From: Granulicella sp. dw_53
GTDB lineage: Bacteria > Acidobacteriota > Terriglobia > Terriglobales > Acidobacteriaceae
Assembly (NCBI RefSeq): GCF_018449545.1
Contig: NZ_JAAVUR010000001.1
Location: forward strand, 434,001-498,000
DNA: 64,000 nucleotides
Reading direction: 5' to 3'
Of this stretch, positions 45,085 to 55,355 are shown piece by piece (the stretch's first letter is position 1; each line of letters opens with the position of its first letter). The notes under the pieces are model-generated. The model saw only the letters and a program-made list of their open reading frames with translations. It did not search any database and had not been told where the DNA came from. The position numbers were made by a program, and so were the translations under genes.

Positions 45085-45962
45085 GTGGCAATATCGAAGA
45101 AGGGAGATCTAACAGATCGCCTCGAGGATTACTCCGATTCGGTGGTGTGCAGATGCTTTAACAACATCCGCGCAATCACTCACCTGGCAAGGAAGCAAAA
45201 GTTCCTTGCCGAAGACCCGGGAGAAGACATTACCATGCCGATCACGAAGATTTCGGAAAAGCCGGTGATGCTCATCGATTCAATGCTTCGGCTGCTCGGA
45301 GCGATCGAAGACCTCGGGGACCTCTGCCTCATGCTCGTTGCCATCTTTAGTGGACCCCATGCCAGTGAGGCGATGGGATTCAATGGAAGTCATGGACGGG
45401 AGTCTCCCTGATGCCCTACGGCACCGCCGTCGAGGGGCAGTTCTATGAAGGGCGTCTCAAGACCAAGGCGAGTCGATCTCCCATTTGCAGTTCCCGAACC
45501 CGTACGTCCGGTCATTGAGGCCTGGCGAAGAATCTGCTCGGACCCGTCGCAGGAGGCTATGATGTTTCCCACGTTCGGTCGCGGGAAGCAAACAGGCCAA
45601 GCGGTGCCCCGCCACTTCAAAAACTTCCTCATGTGGCGGATCAAGCCGATCGCAGATCGGTTGGATATACCAGCTCGTCTCATTACCTTTCAGGTTATGC
45701 GACGTTCCCTGGGAACTCCACCTCTCCGGTCACGGTACGCTCAAGGACGCGCAGGGCGCACTACCCCATGCGAGCATCACGACGACCGGCAACGTGTACG
45801 TGCAGGTCGTCGAAAAGAATGTCATGCGGGCGGTGAACTCTCATACCTCGAAGGTGCTAGAAGGCTGGACGCCAGCAGTAGAAAGCATGGGTTTAACGGG
45901 TCGCAACGTGAATCGCCTTCCGGAGCCTTTTTCAGGATCCAAAAGCAATTTGGTAAAGTTTA
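45085..45962 (+). pseudogene. Tyrosine recombinase (phage-type integrase) pseudogene
   Basis: Pieces of one integrase lie in order in different frames. They are the SAM-like domain end (HLARKQKFLAEDPGEDITMP, LLGAIEDLGDLCLMLVAIFSGP), then MPYGTAVEGQFYEGRLKTKA, then PVIEAWRRICSDPSQEAMMF and FPTFGRGKQTGQAVPRHFKN, RLITFQVMRRSLGT, and in a third frame HGTLKDAQGALPHASITTTG, NVYVQVVEKNVMRAV with the catalytic Tyr. At least three frameshifts are needed. It ends about 30 bases from tRNA-Asn, the usual place for an integrase of an element inserted in a tRNA gene. Confidence 0.85.
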
Positions 45963-45993
45963 GGAGAGGAGGTCTCCAAGTGCTTGATAAATA

Positions 45994-46068
<75 letters not shown>

Positions 46069-46308
46069 ATACTTTGGTGCGGTCATTGGAACCGCATCGC
46101 ATGGCATCATGCGCAACTGCGCTGTATTAGTTATAACAAAAAAGCACAGCGCAAGGAACGTGGGGAGCAGATTTAAACTGAAAGATGATGGGTGGATATA
46201 CGAGCACATCGAACCGCAATGTGTCTTGAACGTCTGGACACTGGAATTCGATCGAAGCACGAGCTCAACATAGCGAAGCGATAGAGAGAATCGAATATCG
46301 CTGCAGTG

Positions 46309-47130
46309 CTACGGGTAGAGCAAGACCGCGATGCTGTACGTGCTAAAGGGGCCACCATCGCGGGAGGAGCATGCTCCAATCGCTGCCTGGTGGTATTTGC
46401 CGGAGCCCAGGCGAGCCTGGAGAGGACTAGGAAGATGGTTGAGGTCGGCCGCAGTGTAGCGCATGACAAACCACGGCCTGTTAGATCCGGCATAGCCGGT
46501 GTGCATCGAGCAGGTCTGACGGGCCGATTGGATCGCTGGCTCTGAGGTGTTCACGGCGAGTGTATTGCCGATAGCTCCTCCAGAGCTGGCGATGATGTTG
46601 GCTACAGCGGTCTCCTGCTGATTGATGCTCAGGGTCTCAACCGTGGAGACGAAATCCTCTACAGCGTAGAACTGATCGTCACGGACGATCACAGAGATGC
46701 CAACAACATTGACGTTCGGGTCGAGTAGATTCTCGCGGTGACCTTCCGACTGCATCCACATCTCGTGAATCTCGGTAGAGTCCGGAGCTTCGCCGACGTT
46801 CTCGGAGATGAGGGAGAAGCGAACGCCTGCAGTTGCCGCGCGATCTGCCAACTCCGGCTCACCGGGGAATCCGTGAGAGATATCTGCATGATCGGCCATC
46901 TGGCGGGCGTGGAAGGCAGCAGCTCGTGCAAGTACGGGGTCGCGGCGAAGAGGCTGCAGTCCGCGGCTCTGACGCTCGCGATTGGCTGCAGCGAGAAGAT
47001 ACTGCTCGGCCATTGAGGCGGGAGTGGAGGTATCGGCTGCCTGGATCTTGCTCTGGAGGGCGCAAGGAAGAAGAGAAAGAACGAGGGTCGACTTTAGGAG
47101 GATGCGACGGAATGGTTTGATTTGTCGCAT
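46309..47130 (-). CDS. CAP (SCP/PR1)-domain secreted protein
   Basis: 273 residues from the ATG at 47130, which is preceded by AGGGG; a start at 47148 is possible. The signal peptide (residues 8-32) ends near SKIQA. The CAP domain begins AEQYLLAAANRERQSRGLQP and contains FHARQMADHADISHGFPGEP, SLISENVGEAPDSTEIHEMW and MQSEGHRENLLDPNVNVVGI, with the expected His, Glu, Glu and His cavity residues. A C-terminal extension of about 100 residues carries GKYHQAAIGACSSRDGGPFS. CAP proteins in bacteria are extracellular with varied roles such as lipid or carbohydrate binding. It stands alone between tRNA-Asn and fcl. Confidence 0.85.
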   Translation of the reverse strand: MRQIKPFRRILLKSTLVLSLLPCALQSKIQAADTSTPASMAEQYLLAAANRERQSRGLQPLRRDPVLARAAAFHARQMADHADISHGFPGEPELADRAATAGVRFSLISENVGEAPDSTEIHEMWMQSEGHRENLLDPNVNVVGISVIVRDDQFYAVEDFVSTVETLSINQQETAVANIIASSGGAIGNTLAVNTSEPAIQSARQTCSMHTGYAGSNRPWFVMRYTAADLNHLPSPLQARLGSGKYHQAAIGACSSRDGGPFSTYSIAVLLYP

Positions 47131-47243
47131 GGAATCGGACCCCTGCATGGCTGTTTGCCGATGCGTTCTATAGGGGTGATTCTAGGCAGCAGGGTCCCCG
47201 GGATAAATACCACTTCCGGGGCAGTCTTCGGACAAAGGTGGAC

Positions 47244-48227
47244 CTAGAGGGAGTCGCGAACAGCGTTCCAGGTGTGGCGAATTCCCTGCTCCAGGCTCGT
47301 GGTGTGGTGCCAGCCAAGGTTATGGAGGCGTGTGACGTCCATGAGCTTACGCGGCGTTCCATCGGGCTTCGTGGTGTCAAAGACCAGTTCACCTGTGAAC
47401 CCTAATACTCGGGCCACGGTCTCAGCGAGCTCGCGAATCGTGACATCTTCGCCAGTGCCGATGTTGATGAGCGGTGGAGCATCTTCCAGCAGGAGAGAGT
47501 TATAACGGTCCTCATCGAGGTTTAGCAGGAAGGTGCAAGCCTCGGCGAGATCGTCGGAGTACAGAAGCTCTCGGCGTGGGGTGCCAGTTCCCCAGACAGA
47601 TAGCTCAGAAGATCCGGTCTTGATTGCCTCTGCGGTCTTGCGAATCAACGCGGGCAAAACGTGAGAGTTATTCAGGTCGAAATTATCGTTCGATCCGTAG
47701 AGGTTCGTCGGCATCGCGGCGAGGTACTTTGTGCCGTACTGCCGGTTGTAGCTCCAACACATCTCGATACCTGCGATCTTTGCGAGGGCGTAGGGACGGT
47801 TGGTGGGTTCGAGTGGCCCTGTGAGGAGACAGGACTCGGGCATGGGTTGCGGCGCCAGCTTCGGGTAGATGCAAGAGGAGCCGAGGAAGAGCAATCTATC
47901 TACGTTGACGTGATAGGAAGAGTCGATGATGTTGTTCTGGATCTTGAGATTGTCACGGATAAAGTCCGCAGGATAGTTGTTGTTGGCTAGGATCCCTCCC
48001 ACCTTCGCAGCGGCGAGCACCACATGCTCAGGTTTTGTCTCCTCGAAGAACTTCTCCACGGCACCCACGTCTAGCAGATCCAGCTCGGCGCGGGTGCGCG
48101 TGATGAGGTTGGTATAGCCCTTCTGCTCAAGCGATCGCACGATGGCTGAGCCGACGAGGCCGCGGTGGCCTGCGACGTAGATGCGGTCGTCGAGTTTCAT
48201 GTGAGGGGTCGAGGTGCCTGCAGTCAT
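47244..48227 (-). CDS. fcl: GDP-L-fucose synthase
   Basis: 327 residues. The Rossmann motif is [20 protein letters not shown], followed by [40 protein letters not shown], the catalytic [20 protein letters not shown], and [19 protein letters not shown]. This is the exact order of the epimerase-reductase (WcaG/Fcl) that converts GDP-4-keto-6-deoxy-D-mannose to GDP-L-fucose with NADPH. It starts 5 bases after the gmd stop, so the two steps are coupled. Its product probably feeds a fucose-containing polysaccharide made with the transferases in this window. Confidence 0.96.
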   Translation of the reverse strand: MTAGTSTPHMKLDDRIYVAGHRGLVGSAIVRSLEQKGYTNLITRTRAELDLLDVGAVEKFFEETKPEHVVLAAAKVGGILANNNYPADFIRDNLKIQNNIIDSSYHVNVDRLLFLGSSCIYPKLAPQPMPESCLLTGPLEPTNRPYALAKIAGIEMCWSYNRQYGTKYLAAMPTNLYGSNDNFDLNNSHVLPALIRKTAEAIKTGSSELSVWGTGTPRRELLYSDDLAEACTFLLNLDEDRYNSLLLEDAPPLINIGTGEDVTIRELAETVARVLGFTGELVFDTTKPDGTPRKLMDVTRLHNLGWHHTTSLEQGIRHTWNAVRDSL

Positions 48228-48232
48228 GGATC

Positions 48233-49318
48233 CTATGTCTCTCGAACGGTGAAGGCATCGAAGCCGTGGGCGACCGCGAGAGCATCACGGTTAGCGGTGT
48301 TAAGGTCAGCTTCCACCATCTCGCGAACGAGCTCGGCGAAGGGGGTTCTGGGCGTCCAGCCAAGCTCACGCTTCGCCTTGCCGGGATCGCCCAACAAGGT
48401 TTCGACCTCAGTAGGCCGGAAGTAGCGTGGATCGACTGCGACGACGATGTTGCCGTTTGCGTCGAGAGCCTTCTCGTCGACTCCACTTCCCTGCCACTTG
48501 AGGTCAAGCTCCAGCAGCTTCGCGCAGCGCTGAACGAACTCGCGTACGGTGTACTGCTCTCCGGTGGCAATAACGTAGTCCTGTGGCTTATCCTGCTGCA
48601 GCATCAACCACTGCATCTCGACGTAGTCACGGGCGTGTCCCCAATCGCGCTTGGAGTCCAGGTTGCCGAGGAAGAGCTGCTTCTGCAAGCCGACCTTGAT
48701 GCGGGCGAGTCCACGCGTGATCTTACGGGTGACGAAGGTCTCGCCACGGAGGGGCGACTCGTGGTTGAAGAGGATTCCATTGCAGGCGTAGATGCCGTAG
48801 GCTTCGCGGTAGTTCACGCAGATCCAATAGGCGTACATCTTCGCGACCGCGTAGGGGCTGCGGGGATAGAAAGGCGTGGTTTCCTTCTGTGGAATCTCCT
48901 GGACGAGGCCGTAGAGCTCTGAGGTGCTGGCCTGGTAGAACTTCGTCTTCTTTTCGAGGCCGAGGATGCGGATGGCTTCGAGGAGGCGCAGCGGGCCCAG
49001 GGCGTCGGCATCCGCGGTGTACTCGGGCTGCTCGAAGGAGACCTGGACGTGGGATTGGGCACCAAGGTTGTAGATCTCGTCGGGCTGGACCTTTTGGACG
49101 ATGTGGATGAGGGACGAGGAGTCTGTGAGGTCGCCGTAGTGGAGGATGAAGTGGGGCGAGGGGTTATGCGGATCTTCGTAGATGTGGTCGATGCGGGCGG
49201 TGTTGAAGAGGGAGGCGCGGCGCTTTACGCCGTGAACCTCGTAGCCTTTGGCGAGGAGAAATTCGGCGAGATAGGCGCCGTCCTGGCCGGTGACTCCGGT
49301 GATAAGGGCTTTCTTCAA
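48233..49318 (-). CDS. gmd: GDP-mannose 4,6-dehydratase
   Basis: 361 residues from a TTG start at 49318 with AAGGAG upstream; the first residues then read [20 protein letters not shown], as in other Gmd proteins. The catalytic Ser/Thr and YxxxK set is in [20 protein letters not shown] and [20 protein letters not shown], and [19 protein letters not shown] and [20 protein letters not shown] are the NADP-loop and substrate motifs. It makes GDP-4-keto-6-deoxymannose for fcl downstream. The longer frame to 49426 lacks a start site. The region upstream is AT-rich and probably holds the promoter. Confidence 0.96.
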   Translation of the reverse strand: MKKALITGVTGQDGAYLAEFLLAKGYEVHGVKRRASLFNTARIDHIYEDPHNPSPHFILHYGDLTDSSSLIHIVQKVQPDEIYNLGAQSHVQVSFEQPEYTADADALGPLRLLEAIRILGLEKKTKFYQASTSELYGLVQEIPQKETTPFYPRSPYAVAKMYAYWICVNYREAYGIYACNGILFNHESPLRGETFVTRKITRGLARIKVGLQKQLFLGNLDSKRDWGHARDYVEMQWLMLQQDKPQDYVIATGEQYTVREFVQRCAKLLELDLKWQGSGVDEKALDANGNIVVAVDPRYFRPTEVETLLGDPGKAKRELGWTPRTPFAELVREMVEADLNTANRDALAVAHGFDAFTVRET

Positions 49319-49759
49319 GTGTAAATTCTCCTTTTTGACGCTTGGCGGCTCTGGTGATTCTACTTGAGAGCATTCGTACGCTCGTGGTTCGGCCGGGGCG
49401 TCCTCCCTAAGATACCCCTCCCCCACCCCCGGTTGCTTTGCGCAAAGTCCTGATTCAACTCAGCTTGGCTTTGGACTATCCAGCCAAACGACTGATTCGA
49501 AAAGACTTTCTGCAAATCAAGCAATAGCATCACTTATGGGCAATTCTCTCTGTTACCCGCAGTCGTTTTCATGTAATTGAGACTAGGGTTCATTGGGTGG
49601 ATCTTCCTTGACCTCTATTTCTATTCTAACAACCCGGGAAAACTAAAATGCCACTTTTATTTGTCTTTATTCGCTTTGTTTTTATAGACATAGACTTTTA
49701 TGGGACTTGACAAGATTTTGCCAGAAAAGCAGAAAGCGCTGGGCGCAAATCCCATGACT
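49319..49759. other. AT-rich intergenic region upstream of gmd
   Basis: About 440 bases between two minus-strand genes. It contains the probable promoter of gmd-fcl: on the complement, TTGTCA near 49706 is followed by several TATAAA/TATGTC-like hexamers, but the spacing is not ideal. No gene or repeat of note is seen. Confidence 0.4.
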
Positions 49760-51025
49760 TCAAGCGATGGATTGCAAACTTTGTTCAAACTGCTCTAAGA
49801 CCTGCTGTTTTCCGAGATGCTGGACGGCGTAGCGGCGGGCGGCTCTGCCGAGGGTGGCGCGGAGGGCAGAGTCGTCGACGAGCCGTGCTGTGGCGGCGTG
49901 GAGGGCCTCGGCGTCCTCCGCGGGGACGACTACTCCGCAGGGGGCGTGAGGGATGAGGCCGCCGCCAGCTACGACCTGGGCCACCTGGGTGCCGGGGTCT
50001 GCCGTGGCGATGATAGGACGTCCGCTGGAGAGCATGCCAGTGAGTTTGGAGGGCATGACGAGGTCGGCTGCTCCGGCACGCTGGGGCAGAAGATGGATAT
50101 CGGCGGCGTTGAGGAGTTCGTTGAGACGGTTGAGAGGCTGGAGCGGCAGGAGGGTGACGTTGGAACGATGGGCGACGAGAGTCTCCAACTGGGGCCGGAA
50201 GGCTCCGTCGCCACAGAAGAGGAAGTGGACGCGGCTATCTGGGTGGGAACCGCCCTCGCTGAAGGCCTCGGCCAGAGGCGCAAGAAGCTCGAGGCCCTGC
50301 TTGGCGCCCATGTTGCCGGAGTAGAGGAGGATGATCTTATCCTGCAGGCCCAGTTCTTCGCGGAAGGAGTTGGGTTGACCATCTTCGTGGGGATGGACCG
50401 TATCGATATCGACCCAGTTGGGAAATAGAACGGCCTGGGTAGAAGGAATCCCCTTGTTGAGAGCCCGCTCGAGCATCTTGGTGGAGATGCTTGAGACACG
50501 GGTAAAGGCACGGGTGAAGAACTCTTCCATACCGAGGGCAAGGGCATGGATTGGGCCCTCTGCGGGGAGCAGACCAAGGTCGAAGGCGGCATCGACCTCA
50601 AAGTCCTGGATGTGGAGCCATGAGGCAGCGCCGCAGGCGCGGGCGACCAACAACGCCAAGGGTGCGCCAAAGAAGGTCGGCTCTACGGTAAAGACGATGT
50701 CCGGCTGCCACCAGGCCTGCCTCACCATCACCGGGACGCTGCCCAACATGAAGGAGAAGAGATGGGCGATGCGCTTGAGGCCAGTCGGTATGGATGGGAC
50801 GTAGAGGGGAACGCGGTAGACAACGGGCTCGCCGGGATGTCTTTCGGTGCGGTAGAGCTTGCCGCGATAGTCTTCACGGATACTCCAGGCGGGATAGTAC
50901 GGTGGGGCGGTAACGACGCGAACTTCGTGGCCACGAGCGGCGAGCCAGGAGGCCATTTCGCCGGTATATTTCCCGATGCCTGTCAGTTCAGGGGCGTAGT
51001 TAAGCCCGTAGATCAGGATTTTCAA
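49760..51025 (-). CDS. WcaI-like glycosyltransferase (GT4)
   Basis: 421 residues. MKILIYGLNYAPELTGIGKY, WLAARGHEVRVVTAPPYYPA and VPSIPTGLKRIAHLFSFMLG are close to the colanic-acid transferase WcaI. The GT4 C-terminal domain has IILLYSGNMGAKQGLELLAP, HFLFCGDGAFRPQLETLV and LLNAADIHLLPQRAGAADLV with VMPSKLTGMLSSGRPIIATA. WcaI is believed to add fucose to the lipid-linked colanic-acid unit, so the neighbouring gmd-fcl pair fits. It is a peripheral membrane enzyme of the cytoplasm. It lies 440 bases upstream of gmd on the same strand but with a long gap. Confidence 0.85.
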   Translation of the reverse strand: MKILIYGLNYAPELTGIGKYTGEMASWLAARGHEVRVVTAPPYYPAWSIREDYRGKLYRTERHPGEPVVYRVPLYVPSIPTGLKRIAHLFSFMLGSVPVMVRQAWWQPDIVFTVEPTFFGAPLALLVARACGAASWLHIQDFEVDAAFDLGLLPAEGPIHALALGMEEFFTRAFTRVSSISTKMLERALNKGIPSTQAVLFPNWVDIDTVHPHEDGQPNSFREELGLQDKIILLYSGNMGAKQGLELLAPLAEAFSEGGSHPDSRVHFLFCGDGAFRPQLETLVAHRSNVTLLPLQPLNRLNELLNAADIHLLPQRAGAADLVMPSKLTGMLSSGRPIIATADPGTQVAQVVAGGGLIPHAPCGVVVPAEDAEALHAATARLVDDSALRATLGRAARRYAVQHLGKQQVLEQFEQSLQSIA

Positions 51026-51432
51026 ACGACTCCCTTATGGTTATTGGTACTTCTGTCCCTTGTTTACGATTCTAACGTCGCCTATCTAGTTCCCTGCCGA
51101 TGGTGGGAAGAGTGTAACTACGACTCGCACATGCTCTGCGTTCGAGCAGAAGAACCAGATCGTGAGGCTTTTGAGTTCTAATCAGACATCGATATTTGTT
51201 GCATGTTCCGCGATACGATTTTTAGACGTCTTGCAATAGCTACAAAATGCGTACAAGAAGATACAGACGAACCAACAATTGCTAACGTTGATAGGATGCA
51301 AAAAAGCTCAGACATGTGTGGCCGGTTCTTTGATTGCGAGCTTTATTCCCTCTGCATCCCTCGATATTCGGCAGGAGAGCTTGCTTTGACATTGCTAGGG
51401 GTTGATCGAATGATTGGGATAAGAGGGGCTGT
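51026..51432. other. Intergenic region, no supported gene
   Basis: About 400 bases between the divergent WcaI-like and permease genes. Short frames have no family signal. I see no structure beyond ordinary AT-rich sequence. Confidence 0.4.
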
Positions 51433-52281
51433 ATGGGATTAGAGATCGGGAAGAAGATGCGACGGCAACCGCTGGCGGCGTTCGGTCTCGTGCTGCTTGG
51501 AGTGTTCGTGGTGTGTGCGCTCTTTGCCCCGTGGTTGGCCCCGCAGGACCCCGCACAGTTGGATCTGGTTGGACGGCTGGCAAGCCCGAGCGGGGCGCAC
51601 TGGTTTGGGACCGATGAGTTGGGACGGGATATCCTTTCGCGGACCTTGTATGGAGCGAGGATCTCGCTGGTGGTGGCGGTGAGTGTGGTGGGGCTCTCCG
51701 GGACGCTGGGCCTTATCGTGGGGATGGTGGCGGGGTTCTATGGCGGGTGGCCGGATACGGTGTTGAATGTCTATGTGGCGAACGCATTTCTGGCGTTACC
51801 GGGGATTCTCCTCGCTATCGCCTTCGTGGCGTTTATGGGGCCGGGGCTGGTGAATGTGATTCTGGCGCTGGCGATTTCAGGATGGGTGGCCTATGCACGG
51901 CTGGTGCGGGCCCAGGTCCTGGCCGTCAAGGAGCGAGAGTTTGTCGAGGCGGCGCGGGCACTGGGCGCGAGCGATCTGAGAGTGATCTATAGGCACATCT
52001 TGCCGAATATCCTGCAGCCCTTAATCGTGCAAGGCGCGATTGGGATGGCCGGCGCGGTGCTCGCGGAGGCTACGTTGAGCTTTCTGGGGCTAGGGATTCC
52101 CGCGCCAGCGGCAAGTTGGGGATCGATGTTGAACGACGCGCGGTCGCATCTGTTTGACTCCCCGCATCTGGTCTTCTTTCCCGCGATGGCGGTGATGCTG
52201 TGCGTGCTCTCGTTCAACTTGATTGGAGATGCACTGCGGGATTATCTAGACCCGCGAACTCAGCTATCGGCGGGGCTCTAG
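51433..52281 (+). CDS. Oligopeptide/dipeptide ABC transporter permease (OppC/DppC type)
   Basis: 282 residues with six membrane helices. The OppC_N signature FGLVLLGVFVVCALFAPWLA precedes HWFGTDELGRDILSRTLYGA, and the EAA loop reads EAARALGASDLRVIYRHILP. It ends LSFNLIGDALRDYLDPR, the family terminus. Partners (OppB-type permease, ATPases and binding protein) are not in the window: its left neighbour is a glycosyltransferase on the other strand and its right neighbour is a decarboxylase-like gene on the other strand. It is therefore an orphan subunit, working with proteins encoded elsewhere. AGAGGGG precedes the ATG. Confidence 0.9.
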   Translation: MGLEIGKKMRRQPLAAFGLVLLGVFVVCALFAPWLAPQDPAQLDLVGRLASPSGAHWFGTDELGRDILSRTLYGARISLVVAVSVVGLSGTLGLIVGMVAGFYGGWPDTVLNVYVANAFLALPGILLAIAFVAFMGPGLVNVILALAISGWVAYARLVRAQVLAVKEREFVEAARALGASDLRVIYRHILPNILQPLIVQGAIGMAGAVLAEATLSFLGLGIPAPAASWGSMLNDARSHLFDSPHLVFFPAMAVMLCVLSFNLIGDALRDYLDPRTQLSAGL

Positions 52282-52315
52282 GGAACGATGTTGTCGGAGT
52301 CTCCAAGCTTCGCTC

Positions 52316-53488
52316 TTATATCACCGGATATGCTTTGCCGATGCACTTTCCGACCTTGTAGTGAGTTCCTACCTGTGCCTGCAGACTCACATTGGCTTTG
52401 GATTGAAATAAGAGGACGATATCGGAGCCACCAAACTGAAAGTAGGCGAGCTCTTCTCCCTTGCGCAGCGTGACACCGACCTCTACCGTGAGAACGACGG
52501 AGGACACGAGGGACAGCCCAACCGGAATGACGGCGACGAGTCCGATGGGCGTGTCTAGCATAATAAGCCCGCGCGTCTGGGCGAATTGGTAGCCAGCGGT
52601 ATTTGGGGCGGTTAACATGCGGGCTGTCTTCAGACGCTTCTCATTCCCTGCATCGGCCTCCGCATCGATCGGAACGGCGGTGACCTCTACGTAGACCTGT
52701 CCCTGTATGTTCCGCGCCTCAACGACCGTGCCGCCTACGGGGGAATGCAGACGATGGTAGTCGTTGGGGCCTAAGAAGGCATGCATGAACGTTCCATTTG
52801 CGAAGGCGTCTTTATATGGACTGCCTTCCAGAAGCTCGCTGATCTTCCACGATAGCCCCTTCACGGAGATCGATGCATTGGCATCAATCTCCCATTGGCC
52901 GTCGTAGGTGGAATCCGCAGGACTCACGATCACGGTAGGGTCGGTGATGGCTGCGATGGGACGGTGGCCCGGTTTAAAAGACCGGGCAAACATCTCGTTG
53001 AAGGTACGCCATCCGCCACGGGGCTCCAGAAAGTCTTCCATGTGAAAGCTTGGCGCATTCCGGAAGCTGGCCAACGACTCCGCGGTGAGAGACTCCGGGG
53101 TATCGAGAAACTTTCCATACTCCTGCGCAAAACGAACCAACCACGCCGAGAGCGGAGGTAAGGGAGGAGCGGTGTCTGCAGGCTTAATCGCATTTTGCAG
53201 TTTATATACAGGAGGCTGCATCAAGACGAAGTACATCCCGACAAGACGGTTGTAGAACTCCCTGCCCTGGGAATTTTCGCTTGGCACCCAACGTAAAAGG
53301 TTATTGAGGAACTGTTGATAGTCCTCCAAGGTGCGGAGGTGTTCCATCTCCACTGCGCCGCTCTCATGAGCAAGTCGAACAGCTTCTGTGAAGAGAGCTT
53401 CCCATCCGTTGGCGCGAATCATATCGACAAACTCTTGCACTAGCGGCTGATATGAAGTTGCTATTGCCTGCTCGTACGCCTTACTCAT
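52316..53488 (-). CDS. Phosphatidylserine decarboxylase-like protein
   Basis: 390 residues. An N-terminal 120-residue extension (EQAIATSYQPLVQEFVDMIR) looks like the PSD-associated helical domain. The catalytic half has NEMFARSFKPGHRPI, SPADSTYDG, the metal/His motif GPNDYHRLHSPVGGTVV and the self-cleavage region LAYFQFGGSDIVLLFQS. PSD enzymes cleave at G-S of an LGST-type motif to form a pyruvoyl group; here GGS provides an equivalent Ser. It resembles the large soluble PSD-related proteins rather than the small membrane enzyme. Activity on phosphatidylserine is likely but not shown. No ribosome binding site is clear before the ATG. Confidence 0.78.
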   Translation of the reverse strand: MSKAYEQAIATSYQPLVQEFVDMIRANGWEALFTEAVRLAHESGAVEMEHLRTLEDYQQFLNNLLRWVPSENSQGREFYNRLVGMYFVLMQPPVYKLQNAIKPADTAPPLPPLSAWLVRFAQEYGKFLDTPESLTAESLASFRNAPSFHMEDFLEPRGGWRTFNEMFARSFKPGHRPIAAITDPTVIVSPADSTYDGQWEIDANASISVKGLSWKISELLEGSPYKDAFANGTFMHAFLGPNDYHRLHSPVGGTVVEARNIQGQVYVEVTAVPIDAEADAGNEKRLKTARMLTAPNTAGYQFAQTRGLIMLDTPIGLVAVIPVGLSLVSSVVLTVEVGVTLRKGEELAYFQFGGSDIVLLFQSKANVSLQAQVGTHYKVGKCIGKAYPVI

Positions 53489-53639
53489 GATTTTTAATTT
53501 ACAACGATGGCGTCAGAGAAATTGACGCGTGCAGAGAGTTTGTCGCGTGGTCGAGCATCCCATCAAATTCGATTGAAGGAGGGATGGATCGATATTCATC
53601 TCATCCTAAAAATGTTCATCGATTCGGAGAGAGATTCTC

Positions 53640-54101
53640 TCAAGAGGCAAGGATGTCTACGATGCGGGCGACGATGCGAGCTTCGTCTATCTGAACGATT
53701 GCGACTGTGACCGGCAGCTTGAAGCGGCGTGGACCTGCGCTGCCAGGGTTCAGATACAGGATGCCTTTGCGGTCTTCGATGGAGGGCTTGTGGGAGTGGC
53801 CGCTGACGACGACTGCGACTCCAGCGACGGTAGGATTGATGTCGAGCCAGCTCTCCGAGTGCACTAGATAGAGGATCTTGCCGTCTAGCTCGATGAAGTC
53901 AGTTTCGGGTAGGTCAGCGCAAGCGCCATGCACGTCTACGTTGCCACGAATCGCGGTGAGTGGAGCGATACGGCGGAGGTCGTCGAGGATGGCTGGATCG
54001 CCGACGTCTCCAGCGTGCAGGATGTGGTCGACTCCGGCGAGAGCTGCAAGAGCCTCAGGCCGAAGCAGGCCGTGCGTGTCTGAGATAACGCCGATCCGCA
54101 T
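53640..54101 (-). CDS. YfcE/MJ0936-family metallophosphoesterase
   Basis: 153 residues, the usual family length. All metal ligands are present: RIGVISDTHG (D-x-H), ILHAGDVGD (GD), AIRGNVDVHG (GN-x-D), YLVHSES (His) and VSGHSHKPSI (GHSH). A NPGSAGPRR end motif also matches. It is a cytoplasmic phosphodiesterase with a two-metal site; physiological substrate unknown. The small downstream gap (16 bases) to the hypothetical protein 54118-54597 on the same strand suggests co-transcription, with this gene second. Confidence 0.9.
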   Translation of the reverse strand: MRIGVISDTHGLLRPEALAALAGVDHILHAGDVGDPAILDDLRRIAPLTAIRGNVDVHGACADLPETDFIELDGKILYLVHSESWLDINPTVAGVAVVVSGHSHKPSIEDRKGILYLNPGSAGPRRFKLPVTVAIVQIDEARIVARIVDILAS

Positions 54102-54117
54102 CTGGAGACGATCCGGG

Positions 54118-54597
54118 CTATGCCAATTTCAGAGTCTGGAGGGAGGCGTAGTTTTTACTTTGGGCGGGGTCGTGGCTACGGTCGGGATCGACGCGCAGCT
54201 CAAACATGGTTACTCCCGCGAGATCGACTACGAAGTCTTCGATCTCTTCGTTCGTGCCGCTGGGGCTGAAGTTCCATTGCTGGCGTAGGACCTCCCGCAG
54301 ATCTGTGGTGGATCCGGCGTAGATGGCGAACTCCTGTGAACGCTCGGCGGCGCGGTCTACGAAGTGAACGTAGATGCGGCGGATGTTCTGCGGCTCGTCA
54401 AAGAACAGCCGTATGACCTGCGGACCGGTCGTGGCTGCACGCCAGCCGGTGGTCGGGTGCTTGCCCAGGGCGTGTTCGATGGGAAAGGCTTCGTCTTCTG
54501 AGGTGATCTCGACTCGGGCGATCCGCTCCAGGTCGCGCCAAAGGTCATCGGTGGGAAGCTTGGTCGCAGCGGCGGGTGAAACTATACTTTTACGCAT
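54118..54597 (-). CDS. Discoidin-like (F5/8 type C-like) hypothetical protein
   Basis: 159 residues, no signal peptide. IEHALGKHPTTGWRAATTGP, QVIRLFFDEPQNIRRIYVHF, AIYAGSTTDLREVLRQQWNF and MFELRVDPDRSHDPA have the strand pattern of galactose-binding-like beta sandwiches: Q-x-I-x-L-x-F followed by a solvent-exposed R-I-x-V-x-F. It may bind a carbohydrate or act in protein interaction. GAGGGA precedes the ATG at 54597. It is followed closely by the phosphodiesterase gene. Exact family not known to me. Confidence 0.6.
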   Translation of the reverse strand: MRKSIVSPAAATKLPTDDLWRDLERIARVEITSEDEAFPIEHALGKHPTTGWRAATTGPQVIRLFFDEPQNIRRIYVHFVDRAAERSQEFAIYAGSTTDLREVLRQQWNFSPSGTNEEIEDFVVDLAGVTMFELRVDPDRSHDPAQSKNYASLQTLKLA

Positions 54598-54671
54598 TCA
54601 AATTCCCTCATGCTGCCTCGCCCAAGCATATCTGATAACGCCAGTGCTTGGCTTTCGGCCTGTGATTGGCG

Positions 54672-55355
54672 TTACTTGTCGAACTGGACAGTGGCGAGGA
54701 TCGCTTCGAGGCGGTGGCGGACCGCTTCGAGTTGCGCGGGGGTCATGTCGCGTACGCCGCTTACATCACCGCCACAGAAGGAGTTGACGATGAGGTCGAA
54801 GCGATAGCATGTGCCGCGATGGAGGGCGGTATAGATCTCGTCGCGGGCTTCGGTGCAGATGCCGCCGTGCTCGTCGTATCCGTGGCTGAAGGGCACACTG
54901 GCGATCTGGGTGGTGGAGGCCGTTTGAGGGGCGCGAACCGTGGCTTGGCGGGCGCAGTCAGGGGCGGAGAGATGCGGGTTCAGGCTGAGATAAAAGAAAG
55001 CCCCGCTGAAGGTAGATTCCGGATAAGGGTTGAACGCGATGCTGACCAGCGCACGCATCTGGGTGGAGTGCGGGGCGGAGCGGGCGTCGAGCCGGAAGGT
55101 GCTGGTCTCCCCGTCTTTGAGGCTGAGGTTCCAGCCTGCGGGCACCTGAATTGTTACTCCGGAACGGGGATCGTGATAGCTCCGAGCCGGTGGAGTGGTG
55201 GGTTCGGGAGTCGCCCTGGGCTGGGCCTGGATTGTACATGAGGAGAACACCCCGGCCACGGCAGCCACTAAGGCTACCAAGAGGACGGGGGTGAGAATTC
55301 GGCTTATGCTATTGCCGCGTGGGCGATCAGACGAGATGGATCGCTCAGGCAACAC
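54672..55355 (-). CDS. Hypothetical membrane-anchored or lipoprotein
   Basis: About 227 residues from the GTG at 55355, which overlaps the end of the UDP-xylose synthase gene by 11 bases; a frame to 55436 overlaps further. The hydrophobic stretch [16 protein letters not shown] looks like a lipoprotein signal with an imperfect lipobox. The rest is a globular domain: [18 protein letters not shown] near the start, then [20 protein letters not shown], and conserved Cys in [21 protein letters not shown]. The YTDPEFGFSLQLPPGW-like start is common in acidobacterial proteins. Function unknown. The overlap suggests coupling to the sugar-nucleotide gene. Confidence 0.62.
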   Translation of the reverse strand: MLPERSISSDRPRGNSISRILTPVLLVALVAAVAGVFSSCTIQAQPRATPEPTTPPARSYHDPRSGVTIQVPAGWNLSLKDGETSTFRLDARSAPHSTQMRALVSIAFNPYPESTFSGAFFYLSLNPHLSAPDCARQATVRAPQTASTTQIASVPFSHGYDEHGGICTEARDEIYTALHRGTCYRFDLIVNSFCGGDVSGVRDMTPAQLEAVRHRLEAILATVQFDK

